Positions 1 through 6,377 of a stretch of DNA of 10,501 nucleotides are shown piece by piece. The notes under the pieces are model-generated. The model did no database searches. It was not told where the DNA came from and was given only the letters and a program-made list of their open reading frames with translations. The stretch covers positions 1 to 10,501 of the forward strand of contig JAFSXW010000082.1 of the NCBI GenBank assembly GCA_017443885.1, given 5' to 3'. The translations under genes and the position numbers were made by a program. The stretch comes from Clostridia bacterium (GTDB lineage: Bacteria > Bacillota > Clostridia > Christensenellales > UBA1242). How positions within the stretch are numbered: the first letter of the stretch is position 1; the number at the start of each line of letters is the position of its first letter.

Positions 1-5
1 CACCA
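1..5 (+). tRNA. Probable 3' end of an upstream tRNA (partial)
   Basis: The window opens with CACCA just 2 nt before the tRNA-Gly gene. This fits the last acceptor base, discriminator A and encoded CCA of a preceding tRNA in the same cluster; every tRNA that follows also encodes its CCA. Only five bases are visible, so the identity is unknown and the call rests on context. Confidence 0.4.
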
Positions 6-7
6 AT

Positions 8-82
8 GCGGGAATGGCTCAGAGGTAGAGCGTTGCCTTGCCAAGGCAAATGTCGCGAGTTCGAATCTCGTTTCCCGCTCCA
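8..82 (+). tRNA. tRNA-Gly (anticodon GCC)
   Basis: This is a complete cloverleaf with encoded CCA. The 7-bp acceptor stem pairs GCGGGAA (8-14) with TTCCCGC (72-78), followed by discriminator T79 and CCA 80-82. The anticodon stem TTGCC (33-37) pairs with GGCAA (45-49), and the loop TTGCCAA places anticodon GCC at 40-42, which reads GGC and GGT. The T arm has the canonical TTCGAAT loop. It is the first full member of a tRNA cluster that continues with Cys and Leu. Confidence 0.97.
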
Positions 83-84
83 CA

Positions 85-118
85 AAAGAGGCAAGTTTTA
101 TTATAAGGCTTGCCTTTT
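85..118 (+). terminator. Possible terminator or processing hairpin after tRNA-Gly
   Basis: AGGCAAG (89-95) pairs perfectly with CTTGCCT (109-115) across a 13-nt loop, and a short T-run (115-118) follows. The T-run is only four bases and the loop is large, so this is either a weak intrinsic terminator or a hairpin separating tRNAs in a common precursor for processing. Confidence 0.5.
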
Positions 119-128
119 AGTTTTAAAT

Positions 129-203
129 GGCACCATAGCCAAGCGGTAAGGCAGAGGTCTGCAAAACCTTGATTCCCCGGTCCGATTCCGGGTGGTGCCT
201 CCA
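129..203 (+). tRNA. tRNA-Cys (anticodon GCA)
   Basis: Acceptor GGCACCA (129-135) pairs with TGGTGCC (193-199), with discriminator T200 and encoded CCA 201-203. The anticodon arm GAGGT/ACCTT (154-158/166-170) closes loop CTGCAAA, giving anticodon GCA at 161-163. The T arm is CCCGG-TCCGATT-CCGGG. All canonical features are present, so it should be a functional cysteine tRNA. Confidence 0.97.
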
Positions 204-234
204 AAAAATTTGCCTTACTACTAGTGCTCATCTT

Positions 235-302
235 GCCGATGTGGCGGAATAGATTGGTAGCCACGCGCTGCCAGTGGCAGAAACAGTACGGCGGACAATC
301 TT
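235..302 (+). pseudogene. Degenerate tRNA-Leu-like gene copy
   Basis: The first 18 bases (235-252) are identical to the 5' end of the intact tRNA-Leu at 420, including acceptor strand GCCGATG. The next part, ATTGGTAG then ACGCGCTG, resembles the D arm of common bacterial tRNA-Leu genes. After that the anticodon loop appears to be missing: GCTG runs straight into CCAGTGGCAG, which looks like the 3' anticodon-stem strand plus the variable arm. GTACGG at 287-292 could be what remains before a T arm, but no TTCAA loop, no CATCGGC acceptor strand and no CCA follow. I read this as a decayed tRNA-Leu of a different isoacceptor from the TAA gene. A tRNA-like structured RNA with another role is a less likely alternative. 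No group I intron core motif was recognised. Confidence 0.5.
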
Positions 303-418
303 AAAGCAACACGAGTTTGCACATAGCAAAGCGAGTGATTGGCTTTAAGAGCCGACCCGAAGGGGCTGCCTAAACATAAAACTAAATAGGCAAAGATGTG
401 TACAATTTGCATATAACG
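303..418 (+). other. Hairpin-rich spacer of unknown role between tRNA-Leu-like copy and tRNA-Leu
   Basis: No gene is supported here. Several complementary segments are visible. TCTTAAAGC (299-307) is a perfect reverse complement of GCTTTAAGA (342-350) and encloses TTTGC/GCAAA (316-320/326-330). GGCT/AGCC (341-344/350-353) and CCC/GGG follow closely, and TGCCTA (367-372) pairs with TAGGCA (387-392). A TACAAT hexamer at 401-406 lies 13 nt before the intact tRNA-Leu and could be its -10 box, but no good -35 is seen. The segment could be tRNA-cluster debris, a precursor processing region or an unrecognised small RNA. Confidence 0.35.
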
Positions 419-419
419 T

Positions 420-507
420 GCCGATGTGGCGGAATAGGCAGACGCAAGGGACTTAAAATCCCTCGCCTCAAAAGGGCGTACCGGTTCAAGTCCGGTCATC
501 GGCACCA
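420..507 (+). tRNA. tRNA-Leu (anticodon TAA)
   Basis: This is a long-variable-arm (class II) tRNA. Acceptor GCCGATG (420-426) pairs with CATCGGC (497-503), with discriminator A504 and CCA 505-507. The anticodon stem AGGGA/TCCCT (447-451/459-463) holds loop CTTAAAA with anticodon TAA at 454-456. The variable arm forms a CGCC/GGCG hairpin, and the T arm is CCGGT-TCAAGT-CCGG-like. A 19-bp direct repeat of its 5' end (with one flanking T) occurs at 234-252. Confidence 0.97.
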
Positions 508-530
508 ATACCTTTCGGGGTATTTTTTTT
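508..530 (+). terminator. Rho-independent terminator of the tRNA cluster
   Basis: ATACC (508-512) pairs with GGTAT (519-523), extended by a T-G pair, around a TTTCG-type loop. A run of eight T follows (523-530). It begins directly after the CCA of tRNA-Leu, so it ends the tRNA transcription unit. Confidence 0.9.
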
Positions 531-576
531 GTGGATTTTAAACCCCTTGCTTAAATTGATGTGTTTTTTATACTGT

Positions 577-1356
577 TTATTTTAATAAATTGTTTAAAAT
601 TTTATGGTATGGGGTGCGGGTTGGCGCAGTTTGTTTTATTATTGGAAAAACTTTTGTTGGACAATAATAATTTTCATTAGAAAGAGAAACTAATGATAAT
701 AGCATTTTTGCAACGCCGAAGTTGCCGTCTATAATTTTGGTGTTAAATAATTCTTTAAAAATTGGCGCTATTAAAGAGTAATGCGTGCATCCTAAAACTA
801 TGCTAGAAATATTTGCATTTTGTGCATTTTGCGATAAACAAGTTAAAAATATCTCTTGTTTTATAGCATTAAATGTTTTAGGTGTTTGCTTTAAAAAATA
901 GCTTTCTATAAGGCTTGCAAGTTTTTGGCTAGGGCATAGGATAATGTCTTTTTTATAAGGAGCTATTAATTTTTTAAATTTTGGTTGGTTGCATGTGGCT
1001 TTTGTTGCTAGCACTAAGATTTTTGCATTAAACATATTGCTCTTTATTGCTGGTTTTATTGCTGGTTCTGTGCCAATAAAAATAATGGTTGGAAAAATTT
1101 CTCGTAAATAATCTATTGCGCAAGAAGTTGCAGTGTTGCAAGCAAGCACTATTATTCCAATATTATTTGTTTTAATTTGTTCATTTATAATTTCTAATAA
1201 AAATTGGCGAATTTGTTTTGAGGTTTTGTTGCCATACGGAGCATTTTTGGTGTCAGCAACATAAATATATGAAAGTGTGGGGCAAAGGTGAAGGCAACAA
1301 GCAAGGGTAGACAAACCTCCTATGCCACTATCTATAAAAAGAACTTTTTTATTCAT
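577..1356 (-). CDS. murI: Glutamate racemase
   Basis: The 259-residue product is a cytoplasmic Asp/Glu racemase that interconverts L- and D-glutamate, supplying D-Glu for peptidoglycan stem peptides. All family signatures are present in order: FIDSGIGGLS at residues 7-16 (Asp9, Ser10), ADTKNAPYG at 34-42, the first catalytic cysteine Cys73 in LACNTAT, EPAIKPA at 98-104, and the second catalytic cysteine Cys190 in LGCTHY. Length is normal for the family. ATG 1356 is the only plausible start, because an in-frame TAA lies two codons upstream. The strongest nearby Shine-Dalgarno-like sequence, AGGAGG (1380-1385 on the opposite strand), is 23 nt from this ATG, which is too far for usual spacing, so translation may use a weak local site. 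It lies downstream of the Xre gene on the same strand, but a terminator hairpin separates them. Its presence implies a walled organism. Confidence 0.95.
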   Translation of the reverse strand: MNKKVLFIDSGIGGLSTLACCLHLCPTLSYIYVADTKNAPYGNKTSKQIRQFLLEIINEQIKTNNIGIIVLACNTATSCAIDYLREIFPTIIFIGTEPAIKPAIKSNMFNAKILVLATKATCNQPKFKKLIAPYKKDIILCPSQKLASLIESYFLKQTPKTFNAIKQEIFLTCLSQNAQNANISSIVLGCTHYSLIAPIFKELFNTKIIDGNFGVAKMLLSLVSLSNENYYCPTKVFPIIKQTAPTRTPYHKILNNLLK

Positions 1357-1388
1357 AATTTATTTTATGCAATAAATTTCCTCCTGGC

Positions 1389-1424
1389 AAAAAAAAGAAC
1401 TAAACAAAGTTAGCTCTTTTTTTT
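1389..1424 (-). terminator. Terminator overlapping the stop codon of the Xre gene
   Basis: Read on the - strand, AGAGCTAA pairs with TTAGTTCT (plus positions 1410-1417 and 1396-1403, one G-U pair) and is followed by a run of T (plus-strand A-run 1389-1396). The TAA stop of the upstream Xre gene (1410-1412) lies inside the stem. The G-U pair favours the - strand reading, although plus-strand T-rich sequence at 1417-1424 could allow some activity in the other direction. Confidence 0.75.
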
Positions 1425-2021
1425 ACGATTCAATAAAATTAATTTATTTTGCTTGAAATGAAAAATGTATTTTAAAATTAGCATGCCTTGCACGGGAATT
1501 CCTATAAAAAATATATACCAAGGGTGTTCGGGGATTAGGTGAAGATATATGCAAACAATAGATGACCAAATTAAAATAGTTCCACACACAAATGAAGTTA
1601 TTTGATGATTCTTAGCGGAATTTATTATAAACAAAATTAGTGTTGTTGCTGGAATACCCCATAAAAATAATTGCCAAGCATTTATTCCCTTAAAGTAGTT
1701 TAAATATATGTATGCAACGCAAATAATTGTCCAAATTTCGCAAAAAACAAAAATTTGGGATAAAATTTCTTGCCGTGTTTTTGCTTTTTTTGCAATAATA
1801 GCACCTTGGTCTTCTAGCATAGAAGATAATGGAACTTGAAAAACATTGCTAATTTTTTGAAGGGTTTCTATATCTGGAATAACTTCGCCATTTTCCCACC
1901 TGGAAACAGCTTTATCTGAATAGTCGATTGATTTTGCTAATTCTGATTGAGTGAGGTTATTATTTTTTCTAAGAGTTATTATATTTTTTGAAATTATATT
2001 CCTTAAATTTTTAACTTCCAT
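1410..2021 (-). CDS. Xre-family HTH regulator with C-terminal membrane domain
   Basis: The 203-residue protein begins with an Xre/Cro-type helix-turn-helix (residues about 10-68) whose core resembles LTQSELAKSIDYSDKAVSRW, followed by the usual P-D-IETLQKIS stretch. Four hydrophobic segments follow at about 86-110, 114-134, 141-162 and 167-188, and then a basic tail. This architecture suggests a DNA-binding protein tethered to the membrane that could respond to an envelope signal, but the signal and targets are unknown. ATG 2021 lies only 7 nt downstream of a good -10 box with no Shine-Dalgarno, so the mRNA is probably leaderless or nearly so. The gene is divergent to the glycosyltransferase/acyltransferase operon, which makes that spacer a plausible target. 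It is upstream of murI but ends in its own terminator. Confidence 0.88.
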   Translation of the reverse strand: MEVKNLRNIISKNIITLRKNNNLTQSELAKSIDYSDKAVSRWENGEVIPDIETLQKISNVFQVPLSSMLEDQGAIIAKKAKTRQEILSQIFVFCEIWTIICVAYIYLNYFKGINAWQLFLWGIPATTLILFIINSAKNHQITSFVCGTILIWSSIVCIYLHLIPEHPWYIFFIGIPVQGMLILKYIFHFKQNKLILLNRKKKS

Positions 2022-2023
2022 AC

Positions 2024-2056
2024 TTATATAATATCATAAAAAACCATTTAGTGCAA
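2024..2056 (-). promoter_or_regulatory. Promoter of the Xre gene
   Basis: On the - strand, TTGCAC (2051-2056) is followed by exactly 17 bases and then TATTAT (2028-2033). The -10 box is embedded in TATGATATTATATAA (2024-2038), which recurs exactly upstream of the VirB6-like gene. The expected transcription start falls at or next to the ATG at 2021, which implies a leaderless message. Confidence 0.75.
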
Positions 2057-2101
2057 GAAAAAATAAGGCAATTCTCGCTTTGGTGGAGTTGAAAAAACGA
2101 C

Positions 2102-2114
2102 AATGTCCGACATT
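2102..2114. promoter_or_regulatory. Short perfect dyad, possible operator
   Basis: AATGTC-C-GACATT is a perfect 6-1-6 inverted repeat in the divergent spacer. It ends 2 nt before the candidate -35 of the glycosyltransferase promoter and lies about 45 nt upstream of the Xre -35. The one-base centre is too tight for an RNA hairpin, so a dimeric repressor site is the more natural reading. Binding by the neighbouring Xre protein is inference only. Confidence 0.4.
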
Positions 2115-2116
2115 TT

Positions 2117-2145
2117 TTGTGTTTTTGGGAAATTTTTTTTATAAT
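2117..2145 (+). promoter_or_regulatory. Candidate promoter of the GT8-plsC operon
   Basis: TTGTGT (2117-2122) is separated by 17 bases from a perfect TATAAT (2140-2145). Transcription would begin near 2152, giving an untranslated leader of roughly 65 nt before the ATG at 2216. Confidence 0.6.
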
Positions 2146-2200
2146 TCCCTTTGTGAAGCTTGATATAAATTATATGATTAATTTAGAAAAACATACACAA

Positions 2201-2206
2201 AAGGGG
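2201..2206 (+). promoter_or_regulatory. Ribosome binding site that sets the GT8 start
   Basis: AAGGGG lies 9 nt before ATG 2216. An in-frame ATG at 2117 has no comparable site and would add 33 residues unlike the family. It also overlaps the candidate promoter, so 2216 is preferred. Confidence 0.8.
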
Positions 2207-2215
2207 AAAATTTTT

Positions 2216-3157
2216 ATGAAACAAACAATTCCAATTTTTTTTGCAAGCAATGATAAATATGTGCCATATCTTGATGTTGCCATTTTATCACTAGTTGAGC
2301 ATACAACAAAAGAACATAACTATATTATTACAATACTTAAAACAGATATTTCAGAAGAAAATCAAATTAAATTAAAAAAACATGAAAGAGATAATGTGAG
2401 CATTGTTTTTTATGATGTTAAAAATATGCTAGAACCTATTAAAAACACATTGCCAGATATGTTTTATTACACACTTGCTGCATATTTTAGATTATTTATT
2501 GAAAAGGCTTTTCCGCAGTATGATAAAGCAATTTATTTAGATTGCGATGTTGTTTTGCTCAGTGATATTGCAGAATTATACAATACTGATATAGGTGATA
2601 ATTTAGTTGGTGCTATTTATGAGCAAAATACTGATAGAAGTGATGATTTTAGAAATTATGTTGAAGATAATATTGGTATTCCGTATTACACATACTTTAA
2701 CTCTGGCGTTATGGTGATGAATTTAAAAGAGTTTAGAAAATTTAAAGTGCAAGATAGGTTTTTAAATATGCTAACCACTTATAACTTTGATTGTCTTGCT
2801 CCTGACCAAGAATATATTAATGTTATTTGCCACGGAAGAGTTAAATATTTGCCAACAGGATGGAATAAGCATAGTTTTCCAGAGCCACCAGAAGGGGAAT
2901 TAAAATTGTGCCATTACGCACTTTCTAATAAGCCATGGCATTATGATGATGTTATAAATGGTGAATACTTTTGGAAATATGCTAAAAAAAGCGAATTTTA
3001 TAATCAAATTTTATCTGAATTTAAACATTATTCTGATGCAGATAAACTGAAAGATTATGAGAATTTTCAAAATATTTTGGCTGGAATAGAAAGGATGAAA
3101 AAGAGTGATAGAACATTTAAGAAACTTTGGTTTAATAAAATACGAAAGGCGTCTTAA
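2216..3157 (+). CDS. GT8-family glycosyltransferase
   Basis: The product is a 313-residue, LgtC/GspA-like retaining glycosyltransferase that transfers a sugar from a UDP-sugar donor to an envelope acceptor; donor and acceptor cannot be read from sequence. Family features are clear: N-terminal IPIFFASNDKYVPYLDVAI (residues 5-23), the metal-binding DxD motif as YLDCDVV (Asp109, Asp111), FNSGVMVMNL (161-170), DQEYIN (197-202), and the C-terminal H-x6-KPWH signature (His233, Pro240, Trp241). No signal peptide or membrane helix is evident, so it probably acts at the cytoplasmic face. The longer reading frame from 2117 is rejected because a good AAGGGG site precedes ATG 2216. The acyltransferase gene begins 3 nt after its stop, so the two are co-transcribed and probably work on the same glycolipid or glycan. 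Confidence 0.92.
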   Translation: MKQTIPIFFASNDKYVPYLDVAILSLVEHTTKEHNYIITILKTDISEENQIKLKKHERDNVSIVFYDVKNMLEPIKNTLPDMFYYTLAAYFRLFIEKAFPQYDKAIYLDCDVVLLSDIAELYNTDIGDNLVGAIYEQNTDRSDDFRNYVEDNIGIPYYTYFNSGVMVMNLKEFRKFKVQDRFLNMLTTYNFDCLAPDQEYINVICHGRVKYLPTGWNKHSFPEPPEGELKLCHYALSNKPWHYDDVINGEYFWKYAKKSEFYNQILSEFKHYSDADKLKDYENFQNILAGIERMKKSDRTFKKLWFNKIRKAS

Positions 3158-3160
3158 AAT

Positions 3161-3991
3161 ATGGAAAAATCACAAGAAAGATTAAAAATACTAAAACGCA
3201 TTGACGAATATGAAAAACTGGGCAAATTTAATGATGATGTTGAAGATGATGATCCAGCAAAGCCGTTTTCTCCAAAAGATGTGGATTACACATGCAAAAA
3301 ACTATCTAGCAAAATAAAAACTTATTTAGCAAACACTCTTGGAACTATGTATTTTGAATCCATGATAAAAAAACATAAATTTATTATTAAGGATGTTTTA
3401 GGAATAGAAAATGCAATGGCAGTTAAGGGTGGGGCTATTGTAACTTGCAATCATTTTAACATTAAAGATAATTATGCGGTTTATAGAAGTCTGAAACCCA
3501 TTTTAAAACGCCGTAAGTTATATAAGGTGATTAAAGATAGTAACTACACAAACTTTAAAGGGGTTGTGAGGCTAATAATGCGCCATGCAAACACATTACC
3601 TTTAAGTTCTAGCTATGATGTGATGAAGAGTTTTTATCGTGGCGTTCAAACACTACTTGGGCGTGGTGAGAAGATATTAATTTATCCAGAGCAAGCAATG
3701 TGGTTTAATTATAAAAAACCACGACCATTTAAAGATGGGGCTTTTAAAATTGCAACTATATATAATGTTCCAGTTTTGCCTATGTTTATAACAATGAAAG
3801 ATTCTGATATATTAGACGATGATGGATTTTTAGTTCAAGAATATTATGTTCATATTTTGCCTGCAATTTACCCAGAAAAAGATTTAAATATTACTGAAAA
3901 CACCCAAAGAATGAAACAGAAAAACTATGATGAATGGGTGAGTGTTTACGAAAAATTTTATGGTATTAAACTTGAATATGGAAACTTATAA
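3161..3991 (+). CDS. PlsC-type (lysophospholipid) acyltransferase family protein
   Basis: The 276-residue protein carries the acyltransferase block of the PlsC family: catalytic NHxxxxD as NHFNIKD (Asn97, His98, Asp103), a glycerophosphate-binding region around FKGVVRLIMRHANTLPL (132-148), block III as YPEQ (175-178, in place of the common PEGTR), KDGAFKIA (191-198) and VPVLPM (203-208). The N-terminal 60 residues are charged and not typical of PlsC proper. It lacks the obvious N-terminal transmembrane helix of many PlsC enzymes. The start is ATG 3161, with GAAAGG 11 nt upstream and the GT8 stop 3 nt before. Coupling to a GT8 enzyme suggests acylation of a glycolipid or surface glycan rather than bulk phosphatidate synthesis, but a conventional 1-acylglycerol-3-phosphate acyltransferase cannot be excluded. 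Confidence 0.88.
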   Translation: MEKSQERLKILKRIDEYEKLGKFNDDVEDDDPAKPFSPKDVDYTCKKLSSKIKTYLANTLGTMYFESMIKKHKFIIKDVLGIENAMAVKGGAIVTCNHFNIKDNYAVYRSLKPILKRRKLYKVIKDSNYTNFKGVVRLIMRHANTLPLSSSYDVMKSFYRGVQTLLGRGEKILIYPEQAMWFNYKKPRPFKDGAFKIATIYNVPVLPMFITMKDSDILDDDGFLVQEYYVHILPAIYPEKDLNITENTQRMKQKNYDEWVSVYEKFYGIKLEYGNL

Positions 3992-3994
3992 AAA

Positions 3995-4027
3995 TAAAAA
4001 AGCCACACAAGAAGTGTGGTTTTTTTA
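3995..4027. terminator. Bidirectional terminator between convergent operons
   Basis: CCACAC (4003-4008) pairs with GTGTGG (4014-4019) around loop AAGAA. A T-run (4020-4026) follows and an A-run (3996-4001) precedes, so the hairpin works in both directions. It closes the GT8-plsC operon on the + strand and the surface-protein operon, which ends at 4044, on the - strand. Confidence 0.9.
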
Positions 4028-4043
4028 TTCGAATTTTTATTTT

Positions 4044-6308
4044 TTATCTAACTGCAACTTTGCTTCTAATTCTTATAATCATAAATATTACAACTGCAAC
4101 TGCGGCTATGGCAATAACTATTAAAATTATTCCTGCAGCGTTTTGGGTTTTAGTGATAGAGAAACGAAGTTCTGTTGAACTGCGCATTGCATCTGTTAAA
4201 ACGACTCTATAACTGCCTAAGTCGGAATAAGAAAGAGTGTAAGTTAAGGCATTTTGAGAATCATTATTGTAAATTGTGTTTTCAAATATTTTAGAGCCGT
4301 CTTTATAAACAGTGATTAGCATTCCGGCATCACTTGTTGCAACGCCTGTGATAGATAAATCCACAATATCAGTGGTGCTTTTATTATTTGTAAGTGGTGT
4401 TGAAGAACTGCCATCTGCTGTTTTTGCAATGGCTGAAATTGAAGGACGAGATTCGGCTATATTTAAATCAAAAGTGTTGTTATTTACGCCAAATAGGAAT
4501 GCATCTCCTAAGCCTTCAAAATAGATGAAATTACGCATATCGGAAGTTGTTGCTGTGAATGTTTGACTTAAATTTTTTGTTAAAACCTTGTTAATTTCCA
4601 CAATATCTTCTGCTTCTGGATAATGTTTGCCTTCAAAATCGTATTGAGAACGAACGCCCTTCAATAGTTGGAAACAAATAGTTTTATATCTAAAAGTTGC
4701 AATATTAGAATGATAATCATTTTTAAATTCTATATCGTAGAAATAGTTTCCGTCATCGGTGACAGTGGTTTGGATATGGTCGGTGTTTGATGTGAAAGTT
4801 AATGGTATATCGCTTTTGCTAACACCATAGTTTGCTATTGCATATTGGGTGTATGAGATTTTTTCAATGCTATAAAGATTATAAAAATCTAAAACAACAT
4901 TTTTATTTGTTCGCTCTATTGGATAAGAAGTTGGCATATTGCTAGTTGCGTGATCAATTTCTGTTACAATATATGCTAAATTTCCAGCGGTATCTTGAGT
5001 TTTTGCCGTTGCATAAAAACCATTTAATTTGCTTCGGTTTACCACAGTAAAATTATGTTCTATGTAATTTGCATTTTTATAAATATTATATGAATCGCCT
5101 TCGGAATAAGTTGTTGGTGTGTTGTTTAAAGAAGAGTAGGTGGTGATAGTTTCATTTGCTTCATTTGTGGAACTGGTTTTTAAAAGACGATTTAAAGTGT
5201 TGTCGTAAATGCGAACTTTATACTCGCCAGATTCGATGAATTTTATTGAATAAATATTGCCATTTTTAATTGAATCTGTGCTCAGTTTACCATCTTCGGT
5301 TTTAATTGTTTTATTTCCAGAGCCTGTGTGAACTATTAGACTAGAAGATAAATTAGGGTTATGATTATTATAAAAATCTAGACCTTCGACATTGTTTTCA
5401 ATTCTTATTGAAAATGATTGGCCATTATGCCAAAAATCAATATAAAGGCTATTTAAATTTGTGGTTAAATTATCTTTTAATTGTGCGTAATTTAGTTCTA
5501 ATGCAACATAACCTTCATTAGCTGTGTCGCTAGAATATCCCGAATCATAAATTTGATTTTCAACTGGGCTTGAAATATTAGTGGCGCTATTATTTATATA
5601 CTTTTTCCAATTAATTCCATAATTTTCATAATTTAAATTTGGTGCTTGATAAACATAAAATGTGTGAGAATAATCTGTTACTATTGGTGGTTCGCCAGAT
5701 GCTAGGCTGTAAGACACTGTGATTTCATAAAGCATATCGCCAGAAAGGAGAGAAGGGATTGTTTTATAATCATCTTCGCTATCAAAAGTGATATTTTCTG
5801 TTTCTGGTTCTGTTGGAGCAGACTGTGTGCTTCTTACTAACGTTGTTGGGTTAATTTTTGTGATGGAAACGCTTGATTCTTTAATGTTTCCATCGCTATC
5901 TAGTTGTGGCAAAATGGTGAATGAGCCAACAACATAAACAATATTTTTTAAATCTTCATTTTTGTTCCAATCTTCTTCTGGCTCGGTGCTTGGAGTGATT
6001 GTGGAGAAAATTAGTTGTTTAAAATTATTTTCGTTTAGGCTAAAACCAGTTTGCGAAATAACAACGAAATTTAAAGCAGAAGTTAAATCTGTTTTTAATT
6101 CGTTTATTTTATTTTCACTTGCGCTAATTTCGGCGTAGTTAGAAATGGCGTTATTTTGCTGTGCATTTGAATTAATCAAAGGCGTGCTATATAAGTTCCT
6201 TAAAGATGAAATAAGTGAAAATAGCGAAACAAACATTATAGCAATACTGGCTATAATGCTTGTGAAATTAAAACTGTTTTTATGAAGATTTTTCATTTCC
6301 CTTTTCAT
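4044..6308 (-). CDS. Large membrane-anchored surface protein with Ig-like repeats, function unknown
   Basis: I do not recognise this 754-residue protein as a named family. It has an N-terminal hydrophobic segment (about 16-35) that acts as a signal anchor or uncleaved signal, a long polar Ser/Thr/Asn/Tyr-rich ectodomain, and a C-terminal membrane helix (about 725-745) followed by a basic tail, RIRSKVAVR. There is no LPXTG motif. Three stretches share a strand-ending pattern typical of Ig-like beta sandwiches: ESGEYKVRIYDN (359-370), DDGNYFYDIEFKN (518-530) and DLGSYRVVLTDAM (696-708). A single cysteine (545) argues against a disulfide-built fold. The start at 6308 is supported by TAGGA about 8 nt upstream. 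The gene follows the coupling ATPase by 69 nt on the same strand, so it probably belongs to the secretion operon. It may be an adhesin or a wall-spanning part of the apparatus. Confidence 0.85.
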   Translation of the reverse strand: MKREMKNLHKNSFNFTSIIASIAIMFVSLFSLISSLRNLYSTPLINSNAQQNNAISNYAEISASENKINELKTDLTSALNFVVISQTGFSLNENNFKQLIFSTITPSTEPEEDWNKNEDLKNIVYVVGSFTILPQLDSDGNIKESSVSITKINPTTLVRSTQSAPTEPETENITFDSEDDYKTIPSLLSGDMLYEITVSYSLASGEPPIVTDYSHTFYVYQAPNLNYENYGINWKKYINNSATNISSPVENQIYDSGYSSDTANEGYVALELNYAQLKDNLTTNLNSLYIDFWHNGQSFSIRIENNVEGLDFYNNHNPNLSSSLIVHTGSGNKTIKTEDGKLSTDSIKNGNIYSIKFIESGEYKVRIYDNTLNRLLKTSSTNEANETITTYSSLNNTPTTYSEGDSYNIYKNANYIEHNFTVVNRSKLNGFYATAKTQDTAGNLAYIVTEIDHATSNMPTSYPIERTNKNVVLDFYNLYSIEKISYTQYAIANYGVSKSDIPLTFTSNTDHIQTTVTDDGNYFYDIEFKNDYHSNIATFRYKTICFQLLKGVRSQYDFEGKHYPEAEDIVEINKVLTKNLSQTFTATTSDMRNFIYFEGLGDAFLFGVNNNTFDLNIAESRPSISAIAKTADGSSSTPLTNNKSTTDIVDLSITGVATSDAGMLITVYKDGSKIFENTIYNNDSQNALTYTLSYSDLGSYRVVLTDAMRSSTELRFSITKTQNAAGIILIVIAIAAVAVVIFMIIRIRSKVAVR

Positions 6309-6377
6309 TAGTTTATCCTAAAATTTTTAATTTATTTTAATAATTAAAGTTTACTTTGTGCTTATTTTATTTGTCTA

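Noticed and set aside
235..507. Group I intron inside a split tRNA-Leu
   Set aside because: The intact tRNA-Leu at 420-507 is complete on its own, and no recognisable intron core segments are present between the two 5' copies.
19..508. Open frames of 81 and 95 codons across the tRNA cluster
   Set aside because: They overlap intact tRNA genes on either strand and show no protein family features; they are antisense artefacts of structured RNA genes.
2117..2215. 33-residue N-terminal extension of the GT8 protein from ATG 2117
   Set aside because: It has no ribosome binding site, overlaps the candidate promoter, and is not expected in the family. AAGGGG 9 nt before ATG 2216 marks the real start.
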